Assembly: GCA_003513005.1 (NCBI GenBank)
Contig: DOTD01000058.1
Coordinates: 1-13,919 of the forward strand
DNA: 13,919 bases
Reading direction: 5' to 3'
Source of the DNA: Desulfotomaculum sp.
GTDB taxonomy: Bacteria; Bacillota; Desulfotomaculia; Desulfotomaculales; Nap2-2B
Of the stretch, positions 8,127 through 13,919 are shown piece by piece. The notes beneath the pieces were generated by a model. The model saw nothing but the letters and a program-made list of their open reading frames with translations. It had not been told where the DNA came from and ran no database searches. Positions within the stretch are counted from its first letter, which is position 1; each line of letters opens with the position of its first letter. Both the position numbers and the translations under genes were made by a program.

Positions 8127-8179
8127 GGGATTTTTAAGGATTACAGGTACGGTTTTTGATTAAGCTCTTCAATTTAAAA

Positions 8180-8239
8180 GAAGCAAAAAGACCGTCCCCA
8201 TGCTTCCAAAGAAGCAAAAAGACCGTCCCCATGCTTCCA
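8180..8239. repeat. tandem REP-like repeat pair (29-bp units)
   Basis: Two identical 29-bp units occupy 8180-8208 and 8211-8239, separated by AA. Each begins GAAGCA and ends TGCTTC(CA), so each unit has 6-bp inverted ends around a core containing AAAGACCGTCCCC. Degenerate relatives flank them: an inverted-looking ACGGTTTTTG at about 8149-8158 and AAAAAGTACCGTTGGAATG at about 8255-8273. I recall GGGGACGGTC-type motifs recurring in dispersed repeats of Clostridia and near REP-associated transposases, but no such transposase is in this window. The repeats lie between a terminator and the next gene's start, in non-coding sequence. Confidence 0.7.
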
Positions 8240-8296
8240 TACTTCAATAAAATAAAAAGTACCGTTGGAATGAGGAGTAGAGAAGGGATTACAATC

Positions 8297-9607
8297 ATGA
8301 AGTTCATATCTAGAGTATTCATTATGGTTTGGGCGATAACCCTGGCTTTGGGATTCAATACGTTGCCCGCAGGCGCCGCTGTGACTGCAGGAGCAGAAAT
8401 AAATATCCGTATCAACGGCGAATTGCTGCATTTTCCGGAGGGAGAGCAAACACCGGAGATTATTGAAAATAGGACTTATGTTCCATTGCGGGTAATCAGT
8501 GAAAATATGGGGGCTCAAGTAAACTGGATACAGGAGAGCCGGCAGGTAGTAATCAACAGAAAAAATAAAGGTTTTATCCCTTCCTCCGGAGGAAAAAGCG
8601 GGGAAATTGAGATCATCATTGACGGAAAAACGCTGGCTATTCCTGAAGGATATGGGAAAGCATTAATCAGGCAGGGCCGGACTATGGTTCCGCTTCGGGT
8701 CGTTGGTGAAGCCATGGATTGTAAAGTGGATTGGGAAAACGGTACCAAAACAGTAGTTATTACAAGCGCTGTTCCTGTACCCCCAACCAATCCTGAACCG
8801 GCGCAGCCGGCAAACGCGATCACCCTTCAGTTAGTTAAAGACCTTGCGCATTATCACAGCAATTTAAAATTATTGGATGGAAGAGTTGTTAATTCTGCAG
8901 ATCTATTAAGTATGGATATTAATGAATTCAGTGAGGAGCAATTGGTCCGCTTTGAAAGTTACCTTGAGGAACTAAGCAAGTACCCGATGACAATCAATCT
9001 CCCGGGCGGGGGACAGATTGATTCAGCGGCAATTGGCATTATGGGAACCTCACAGCTGACTGCAGATCAAATGGAAGCATATTTGACGGGCGAGGCCCCA
9101 AGAATAAAAACCAAAATGGAGAAAGCAGGCAGAGTATTCAACCCTATGCCAAAATTAGCGGAGTTATATCTTGAAATCGGCAGGGAGTATGGCGTCCGTG
9201 GGGATATTGCTTATTTCCAGGCAGTCAAAGAGACCGGGTATTTTCAGTTTACCGGTTCTGTTCAACCCTGGCAAAACAATTACTGTGGGTTGTGGGCAAC
9301 AGGGAGCCCCTGCACAGGTGAAGAATCGCTCAATGGAGCAGATCCGGATCAGGTGAGTTTCGAGAAAGGTGTCCATGGGGCAGTATTTTCTTCTCCGGAA
9401 GCGGGAATAGAAGCACATATCCAGCATTTATACGCCTATGCAACCAAAAATGTTTTACCTGAAGGCAAGGTACTGGTTGATCCGCGTTTTTCTTTAGTGG
9501 ACAGGGGCATCAGTCCAACCTGGCTGCAGCTGAATGCACGCTGGGCTGTGCCCGGCATAACGTACGCGCAAAGTATTTTGTATGATTACTGGGCCAAAGC
9601 CTTCTAA
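8297..9607 (+). CDS. exported stalk-domain protein with glucosaminidase-like domain
   Basis: A 436-residue secreted protein that probably cleaves peptidoglycan glycan strands. Residues 1-28 are a signal peptide (Lys near the start, hydrophobic core, LPAGAA end). Two copper-amine-oxidase-like stalk repeats follow at about 34-87 and 105-157, each with RxYVPLRVxSE/RTMVPLRVVGE and a VxW(I/E) segment; these repeats are common in Clostridia surface proteins and bind no copper themselves. A proline-rich linker (159-172) and a helical section lead to a glucosaminidase-type domain at about 285-436, with AYFQAVKETGYFQFTG carrying the likely catalytic E312, then NNYCGLWA, PEAGIEAHIQHLYAYA and a conserved-looking tail. 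Two cysteines (330, 339) might form a disulfide. The frame is open from 8156, but ATG 8297 is preferred because it starts the signal peptide and has AAGGG 9 nt upstream; the longer version would run through the repeats. Confidence 0.85.
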   Translation: MKFISRVFIMVWAITLALGFNTLPAGAAVTAGAEINIRINGELLHFPEGEQTPEIIENRTYVPLRVISENMGAQVNWIQESRQVVINRKNKGFIPSSGGKSGEIEIIIDGKTLAIPEGYGKALIRQGRTMVPLRVVGEAMDCKVDWENGTKTVVITSAVPVPPTNPEPAQPANAITLQLVKDLAHYHSNLKLLDGRVVNSADLLSMDINEFSEEQLVRFESYLEELSKYPMTINLPGGGQIDSAAIGIMGTSQLTADQMEAYLTGEAPRIKTKMEKAGRVFNPMPKLAELYLEIGREYGVRGDIAYFQAVKETGYFQFTGSVQPWQNNYCGLWATGSPCTGEESLNGADPDQVSFEKGVHGAVFSSPEAGIEAHIQHLYAYATKNVLPEGKVLVDPRFSLVDRGISPTWLQLNARWAVPGITYAQSILYDYWAKAF

Positions 9608-9610
9608 CAG

Positions 9611-9626
9611 GGATCCGGCCGGATCC
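9611..9626. repeat. 16-bp perfect palindrome after the hydrolase gene
   Basis: GGATCCGGCCGGATCC is fully self-complementary and begins 3 nt after the stop codon of the glucosaminidase-like gene. No T-tract follows, so it is not a classical terminator; an RNA hairpin at the mRNA 3' end or a protein-binding site is possible. Confidence 0.5.
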
Positions 9627-9695
9627 TATTCCCTTTGCCTCATCGTCTGCGATTCGTCTGCTTGTAACAACGAAGTGATAAGGAGTGTTGTAACT

Positions 9696-9929
9696 GTGAA
9701 GATTTTCCGGATAGAACTGGATAATGAGATTGAAGCGGAAATATTTGCAGCCTTTCTTGAGGAAGAAGGGATCCCATATGCTGTCATTAACCACCATAGT
9801 CTGGCCTATGATGGTTTGTTTCAAATGATTATGGGGTGGGGACATATTGAAATCCCGGAGGAATATAAAGAAAAGGCTGTGGAGATCTTCCAAAGCTATA
9901 AAGATTCCCTGTCGGAAGACATTGATTGA
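9696..9929 (+). CDS. small DUF2007-like protein
   Basis: A 77-residue acidic, soluble protein. It starts with a beta strand (MKIFRIEL), then an acidic helix (DNEIEAEIFAAFLEEEGIPY), a middle part rich in aromatic and Met residues, then HIEIPEEYKEKAVEIFQSYK. The layout beta-helix-(EEGIP)-beta-helix with a final 'I/V-P-EE-x-x-x-A' helix is that of the DUF2007/putative signal-transducing family, a ferredoxin-like fold of unknown role; the match is by pattern, so the family is probable and not sure. GTG at 9696 is the start because AAGGAG lies 10 nt before it; no ATG is available. It follows the hydrolase gene by 88 bp in the same direction and could be read from the same promoter. Confidence 0.7.
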   Translation: MKIFRIELDNEIEAEIFAAFLEEEGIPYAVINHHSLAYDGLFQMIMGWGHIEIPEEYKEKAVEIFQSYKDSLSEDID

Positions 9930-9955
9930 TGAGGTAGCCCATCCCCTTTATACTT

Positions 9956-10789
9956 TTAGACTAATCCCAGGAGCTGCCTGGCATTTTCTCCCAGTATTTT
10001 TAAAATTGCTTCCCGGGATATCTTAAGGCTCCGGATTATATCGGCGTTCTTTTTTACATCCACAGCGGGCCAGTCAGTCCCAAAAATAAACTTGTGGGCG
10101 AAGCGTTCCATATCCGGGAAGAATTCTAAAAGTTTTTTTGGCGGCAAGCCTGACACATCGATATAAACATTCTTATGCAGGCGAATTAGGGTAAGGGCTT
10201 CATTATACCACGGGCCGCGTCCGCCGTGCGCCATGATTATTTTCATGTTTGGAAAATCCACAGCTACATCATCAAAATAAATTGGATTGCCATATTTTAA
10301 ACGGAAGTTTGCAAAAATTGAAGAGCCCGTATGGAAAAGAATAGGTATACCAAGCCTTTCGGCAACGGCATACAAAGGATACATAAAATTGTCATTAGGA
10401 TAAAAATAATTGTATGGTGGATAAAGCTTGAGTCCCTTGAAGCCCTGATTTAAGATAAAATCCTCCAGCATCTTGCCCATATTCGCATGCAGATAAGGGT
10501 TTAACGTACAAAAAGGTATTAATCTGGGACTTGCCTGGCAAAATTCTTTTACCATTTCATTTGTGGCCACACCTGTTGTCAAAGGCGCAATCTCTGCCAA
10601 TACAACAGAGTAATCCACTTCTTTTTCATCCATCAACTGTAAAAAGGCCTGCGGATCACTGTATTTTTTGCAAAAAGCCACATATTCTTCTTCTGAAGGA
10701 TGGGCTGCCGCAAAAAAGTCAAAAGCATCTTTAGTAAAGGTCTCATACAGGGAAAGGTGAACATGAAAATCAATTACAGTTTCTTTCAA
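9956..10789 (-). CDS. TIM-barrel amidohydrolase (Amidohydro_2 type)
   Basis: A 277-residue metal-dependent hydrolase or decarboxylase of the amidohydrolase superfamily (PF04909 type). The metal-binding residues are in their expected places: HxH at H9 and H11 (IDFHVHL), the GLKLYPP strand with K121, H153 (LFHTG), H188 (MAHGG) and D239 in FGTDWP. The length is normal for the compact ACMS-decarboxylase-like subfamily, and no residue of the site is missing. The substrate cannot be told from sequence. The start is a TTG at 10789 with GGCGGGG about 8 nt upstream; no ATG precedes the catalytic HVH, so a TTG start is needed. It ends 26 bp from the convergent DUF2007-like gene. The region upstream (10790-11067) is A/T-rich, and I see no convincing promoter or structure in it. 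Confidence 0.9.
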   Translation of the reverse strand: MKETVIDFHVHLSLYETFTKDAFDFFAAAHPSEEEYVAFCKKYSDPQAFLQLMDEKEVDYSVVLAEIAPLTTGVATNEMVKEFCQASPRLIPFCTLNPYLHANMGKMLEDFILNQGFKGLKLYPPYNYFYPNDNFMYPLYAVAERLGIPILFHTGSSIFANFRLKYGNPIYFDDVAVDFPNMKIIMAHGGRGPWYNEALTLIRLHKNVYIDVSGLPPKKLLEFFPDMERFAHKFIFGTDWPAVDVKKNADIIRSLKISREAILKILGENARQLLGLV

Positions 10790-11075
10790 TTATTAATCCC
10801 CGCCAATCGTATGAAAGTATTGTAATAATAAAACAGATTATTTCCTGTTGTATATAACTACATAATATACACCCGCAAAGATTTTTCCAAGATACTATTT
10901 TAAATAAGATAGCTTCTGCCAGGTTCTTGATCCGTTCCTGTGAATTTATAAAAATAAAAGGAAAATAGTAATGTATTGAAGAATTAACTTAAGAAATTTC
11001 AGGTTTATATAAGTTGCATTGGCTAAAAACCCGGCTCAATTAAAGTATGGTATAGTTTTAAAATATCAGGAGGTA

Positions 11076-11570
11076 TTAACGATGGAAAAAGTCCTGGTGT
11101 TTTTGAAAGAAAACCCTGTATTCTATTTTGCAACAGAAGAAGGAGATCAACCAAAGGTAAGGCCGTTTGGCTTTTTCATGGAATATGAGGGAAAGTTGTA
11201 TTTTAGTATGGGCAGGCATAAAAAAGTATACCGGCAAATCCTTGAAAATCCCAATGCTGAAATATGCACCGCCAGTGCTAAAGGTGAATGGATACGTATT
11301 TTGTATTTTACTCCAAAATGTTACAAAATAACTTCCTTCACAACTTGCAACATATCTTCCAAAAGGAAACCACATTACATTATAATCGCAAATTAAAGTG
11401 TATTCTTTTGTCCTGTCCGGTTGAATTACCTGACCCATCGTTCCGTCTTTGCGCGCTTTCTGCTGGAATACTCTATCGTGGATAGCTTTATTATTCATCC
11501 AAGGAGCCCAGGCAAATAAAAATAAAATCAACAATGAAACAAATAGAATAATTTTATTTCTTCTTTTCAT
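11076..11570 (-). pseudogene. membrane-anchored hypothetical protein, 3' truncated (chimeric frame)
   Basis: The open frame has 164 codons, but only the first 90 (11570 to about 11301) look native: a positively charged MKRRNK start, a single membrane segment at about 7-22, then an extracellular-looking part (NNKAIHDRVFQQKARKDG... ICDYNVMWFPFGRYVASCEG). The remaining 74 codons are read through the antisense of the truncated PNPOx gene and are meaningless. It lies 20 nt downstream of the cysteine-rich gene in the same direction, with GGAG about 13 nt before the ATG, so the two probably formed an operon. I do not recognise the family. Confidence 0.5.
11082..11396 (+). pseudogene. pyridoxamine 5'-phosphate oxidase-like protein, 3' truncated
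   Basis: The first 73 residues (11082-11300) are a typical small flavin-binding PNPOx-like split-barrel protein: MEKVLVFLKENPVFYFAT, then GDQPKVRPFG, EGKLYFSMGRHKKVYRQI, NPNAEICTASAKGEWIRI. Family members usually run to about 125-135 residues, with the barrel continuing straight after the GEWIRI strand. Here the sequence after about 11300 becomes unrelated (LYFTPKCYKITSF...) and stops at 11396. The 5' end is healthy: CAGGAGGT lies 7 nt before the ATG at 11082. The gene has therefore lost its 3' part at a rearrangement point near 11300. The remaining product lacks half the barrel and is unlikely to fold or bind FMN. The identification is by motif and is fairly sure. Confidence 0.75.
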
Positions 11571-11590
11571 ATCGTTGATTTTTCTCCAAT

Positions 11591-12166
11591 CTATTTAAAA
11601 TCTTGAGGGCAACCTTCTGCTGTTTCAGCGCAAGGGCAACCAATGGTTAAACAAACTACTTCCTGACAAATTCCATCACCGCATAAATCTTTGCAACCAA
11701 CGCAAGATTCTTTTGGCCTACAGCAAACCTGACTGGATGAACATCCTTTCAAATAAACAACACCATCATTTTCATTGCATTCTTGGGCGCAATAGCCGCC
11801 TTGTTTTAAACAATCATTATTTTGTTTTGCCTTATCCCAGACCTCCTTTTCAAGTTCGCTTATCTCATCATTAGATGGCCGGCCTAAATCATAAAACTTT
11901 TTAGGGAAAAGCTGTCGAAGCGTGGTATCATAGAAACTACCATCTTCCGGATGTTTATAGGCAACGATTTGAAAATCTGGCTGTTTATACTCAAGACGCG
12001 TGGGGATACTAAATCCTGTACCTGGTTCTAACTCGCCGCTGCTCTTAACTATAAAACCGCTGCAAAGTACCCAAGCATAAGCATATTTTTCATCATAGCC
12101 ATATAAAAGATTACTTCAATGATAATTTTCTTTACCAAGAGCATTTTGGCTTACTTGGGATTCCAT
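11591..12166 (-). pseudogene. cysteine-rich hypothetical protein with in-frame TGA
   Basis: From ATG 12166 the frame reads MESQVSQNALGKENYH, meets TGA at 12116-12118, and continues with clearly protein-like sequence (SNLLYGYDEKYAYAWVLCSG, ... FQIVAYKHPEDGSFYDTTLR, QLFPKKFYDLGRPSNDEISE) to TAG at 11591-11593. The last 75 residues hold 14 cysteines, ending with a CGDGICQEVVC...GCPC..T..GCP pattern like secreted disulfide-rich modules ('CGDGxC...CPxDC'). The first part resembles a globular exported domain. The same frame also runs upstream of the ATG back to a TAA at about 12206-12208, so the true start may have been lost. The TGA could be a Trp codon (TGG) mutated to stop. There is no ribosome site before 12166. 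Probably a decayed gene, extracellular when intact; family unknown to me. Confidence 0.55.
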
Positions 12167-12200
12167 AAAAGTATTGATGTTTGATTTAAGTTTGCCGTTA

Positions 12201-12215
12201 GTACCTTACGGGTAC
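12201..12215. repeat. small hairpin beside the degraded element (left)
   Basis: GTACC (12201-12205) pairs with GGTAC (12211-12215), with one further T-G pair, leaving a TAC loop. It lies 25 bp beyond the stop of the degraded gene at 12241. A hairpin of the same size and loop lies at 13522-13536 on the other side. Confidence 0.45.
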
Positions 12216-12240
12216 ACTTCACCAATAAAAAACAAAAATA

Positions 12241-13431
12241 TCACGCTGCCAGCTTAGATAAATCGCTGACTTTAGCTAAAGAGAAATTGATTCAACGAAG
12301 CCGTCAAAAGCCTACCCTTGTCTGTAAGCGTGTACTTATGTTGTTTTGGTAGTTTCCTTATCAAACCATGCTCTCGTAAAAGCCGGAGGCGCCGGCTGAT
12401 ACGTGCGGCAAGTTTTAAGACCCTCCATATCCTTTGCCCACGGTTGCCCAGATAGTGTTTTCTGAAGTTGTTTATTTGAGATAGCGTCTACATTAAATTT
12501 GGGGTCAGCGATAGCTCTCAATAACGCAAGATCCTTGCCGGTCACATCAAGCGCACGATATTTCTTGCCGTCTTTAGCGGATAGGCTTTGCAACATGCGA
12601 TAATACCTCGCTTACCGTTACGTCCTCCTCCATAGTGGCTGCCTGTTCAGTAAAATTCTTAATACGCTTTCCTGCAAATCTTTGTTCGCGGTGAAATATC
12701 GGCAATTCCTTGACGCATCGGACGGAGTTTCTTCTCGCCGCTTTCATCGCCCTGAAACGGTTCGATATATTTTGAATTTCGCTGGATTGTTCATGGTAAA
12801 CTCAAATAATGCATGACGCAAGAAATAGCCCATGTGCTTTTTGTAGTTCTTGTGGATCGTGAAAGATATAGTCTTTTGCCCACTCGCTTTGCCAAAGAGT
12901 CCAGGTATAGCTTAGATCATTCCCAAACAGCCGGGTCATTGATGGAAAAACTTCACAGAATGAATCCTGACAGCATTTCAATCCATCTTACGCTACGCTG
13001 GCTGTCCAACAAGTCTTGCGCCACGGAATAATCCTCCGCGCCGAGGAACTTATTCCCATTGAGGACGTACTTGCCGCCGGATTTATCAAGTAAACGTTTT
13101 AGCCACTCTTAAGCCGTTCAACGCAATTTGAACCTCAAACGGCGCCCATGTTTGTAAGCGGATGCTCATAAAGCCGTAATCTTCGTGATCGTAATAGAAA
13201 TATAAATGTTTGCATCGTAACTGTTCTGGTTTTATTTGTGGGAATCCCGCAGTTTTATCAAAAGCCGCTTTAAATGTGTTACATGACTTATGCACACTTA
13301 AGGCGGCTAAGGTACACCTGCATTCCAAGAGCAAAGCATAATGGCCGCAAGGTTCCTTTAAATACAATTCGGTCAAAACCTTCGATTACGCCCTTGATTT
13401 TACCACCGTATTTATGTAATAATTTATCCAT
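12241..13431 (-). pseudogene. degraded multicopy-type protein (GFDRIVF..GTLR family)
   Basis: Pieces of one protein of about 400 residues are spread over all three minus frames. In order they are: MDKLLHKYGGKIKGVIEGF then DRIVFKGTLRPLCFALGMQV (13431 to about 13295); SVHKSCNTFKAAFDKTAG and LYFYYDHEDYGFMSIRLQTW to about 13110; EWLKRLLDKSGGKYVLNGN to about 12955; LSYTWTLWQSEWAKDYIF near 12880; HMGYFLRHALFEFTMNNPAK; then GKKYRALDVTGKDLALLRA near 12550; and a winged-helix-like end, ISRRLRLLREHGLIRKLPK to SKLAA at 12241. At least five frameshifts and several stops separate them. The start has a good GAGGAGG 6 nt upstream (plus 13438-13444), so the copy was once functional. I recall this family as an unannotated protein found, often repeated, in diverse bacteria and possibly linked to mobile DNA; that link is memory and inference. 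The ORFs at 12336-12596 and 13086-13376 are fragments of it. Confidence 0.75.
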
Positions 13432-13521
13432 GCACTGCCTCCTCGCGATATTCTTGGAGATATGTCTTTCAACATTATTCTACAAAATATCTTAAGGACA
13501 GCGCATTATTTAATTTGGGTT

Positions 13522-13536
13522 GCGGGCGTAGCCCGC
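13522..13536. repeat. small hairpin beside the degraded element (right)
   Basis: GCGGGC (13522-13527) and GCCCGC (13531-13536) form a perfect 6-bp stem with a 3-nt loop, 91 bp upstream of the start of the degraded gene. Read on the minus strand, its loop is TAC, the same as the plus-strand hairpin at 12201-12215. The surrounding 13445-13560 contains no gene I can support. Confidence 0.5.
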
Positions 13537-13563
13537 TTTAGTAAAGTTAAACCATAAAATATT

Positions 13564-13592
13564 TTGTGCCACAATTACCTGATGAATATTAT
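13564..13592 (+). promoter_or_regulatory. possible promoter of uppP
   Basis: TTGTGC (13564-13569), 17-bp spacer, TATTAT (13587-13592). The -10 box matches consensus at 5 of 6 positions and the -35 box is weak. It would start transcripts near 13599, about 65 nt before the uppP coding region. Confidence 0.4.
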
Positions 13593-13601
13593 AAAAAAAT
13601 C

Positions 13602-13626
13602 AGGTTAATCATTAAGGTTAATCATT
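13602..13626 (+). repeat. 12-bp direct repeat upstream of uppP
   Basis: AGGTTAATCATT occurs at 13602-13613 and again at 13615-13626, with a weaker trace (CAGGCTAAC) following. An inverted pair ACCTGAT/ATCAGGT (13577-13583, 13599-13605) overlaps the first copy. Together they straddle the predicted transcription start and could be a repressor site or an mRNA leader structure. Confidence 0.45.
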
Positions 13627-13662
13627 CAGGCTAACTATTTAAAAGAAAAGCTGGAGATATTT

Positions 13663-13919
13663 ATAAGCAATCACATAATCGCAGTAATTTTGGGTGTCGT
13701 TGAAGGCATAACGGAGTTCTTGCCTATTTCTTCAACCGGGCACCTTTTACTTGTAAACAGGCTGGTTGGATTTACCGGTAGTTTTGCCAATATGTTTGAC
13801 GTAATTATCCAGCTTGGAGCTATTCTATCGGTCGTCGTATATTTTTGGCATCGAATAAACCCGTTTAGCAGCAGAAAGACGGATAAGGAAAAAAAACAGA
13901 CCTGGGATCTGTGGAGAAC
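13663..13919 (+). CDS. uppP: undecaprenyl-diphosphatase (UppP/BacA), 5' part
   Basis: This membrane phosphatase recycles the lipid carrier undecaprenyl pyrophosphate for peptidoglycan synthesis and gives low-level bacitracin resistance. The conserved first helix and active-site segment are clear: VVEGITEFLPISSTGHLLLV with the (E/Q)xxxE glutamates, followed by FDVIIQLGAILSVVVYFW. The charged loop RKTDKEKKQTWDLW follows as the sequence leaves the window; the PGxSRSxxT motif lies beyond it. No ATG, GTG or TTG is found at a plausible start in this frame between the TAA at 13606 and the catalytic helix. I place the beginning at ATA 13663 because GGAG (13653-13656) lies 6 nt before it and the N-terminal length then fits the family; the CTG at 13651 is an alternative. 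Either the start codon is non-standard, or it has been mutated or lost at the border of the decayed region. Confidence 0.88.
   Translation, partial: MSNHIIAVILGVVEGITEFLPISSTGHLLLVNRLVGFTGSFANMFDVIIQLGAILSVVVYFWHRINPFSSRKTDKEKKQTWDLWR

Noticed and set aside
7792..8137. Met/Val/Phe-rich minus-strand frame and a Thr/Ile-rich plus-strand frame over the His-rich gene
   Set aside because: Both are by-products of CAT/CAC repetition; the promoter, ribosome site and terminator fit only the His-rich frame.
8180..8239. CRISPR array
   Set aside because: Only two units with a 2-bp gap, no spacers and no cas genes; a REP-like element fits better.
8156..8296. N-terminal extension of the stalk-domain hydrolase from a TTG at 8156
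   Set aside because: It translates the REP-like repeats and would bury the signal peptide; ATG 8297 has a ribosome site.
9611..9626. Rho-independent terminator after the hydrolase gene
   Set aside because: The palindrome is perfect but lacks a T-tract, so it is listed only as a palindrome.
12116..12118. Selenocysteine codon in the cysteine-rich gene
   Set aside because: No redox motif surrounds the TGA, and a second stop lies upstream in the same frame; decay is simpler.
12813..13495. Plus-strand frames at 12813-13031 and 13274-13495
   Set aside because: They are antisense to recognisable fragments of the degraded minus-strand gene.

Overview
The window looks like chromosome from an anaerobic Clostridia-type Firmicute, most like the Desulfotomaculum/Pelotomaculum group. 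The hints are a B12-dependent class II ribonucleotide reductase, an exported hydrolase with 'copper amine oxidase-like' stalk repeats, strong AGGAGG ribosome sites, consensus sigma-A promoters and moderate GC. This placement is inference from gene content; there is no rRNA or marker gene in the window.

Left part (1-4138) holds three ion or membrane transport genes. A CPA1-type Na+/H+ antiporter runs off the left edge, and next to it is a DUF389 membrane protein; both are on the minus strand. A divergent ArsB/NhaD-type ion transporter follows on the plus strand. The two minus-strand genes each appear to carry a single-base frameshift close to the N-terminus. The NhaD-like gene has a sigma-A promoter about 170 bp upstream and a strong intrinsic terminator between promoter and gene, so it may be controlled by transcription attenuation.

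Middle (4160-7661) is a compact minus-strand operon. A THUMP-domain 23S rRNA methyltransferase (RlmL/YpsC type) is followed, with a 35-bp overlap, by nrdJ. A near-consensus promoter lies at 7633-7661.

Next (7831-9929) come a 64-residue, 36% histidine protein with its own promoter and terminator, a pair of 29-bp REP-like repeats, an exported stalk-domain/glucosaminidase-like peptidoglycan hydrolase, and a small DUF2007-like protein. A minus-strand TIM-barrel amidohydrolase (9956-10789) is convergent with these.

Right part (about 11082-13660) is a decayed accessory region. A pyridoxamine-phosphate-oxidase-like gene is cut off at about 11300. Beyond the join lie the 5' part of a minus-strand membrane protein gene, a cysteine-rich gene with an in-frame TGA, and a heavily frameshifted copy of a protein family with a GFDRIVF..GTLR signature, flanked by two matching small hairpins. 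Intact sequence resumes with the 5' end of uppP/bacA, which has no ordinary start codon in the expected place. This strip looks like the site of an old insertion, deletion or rearrangement.
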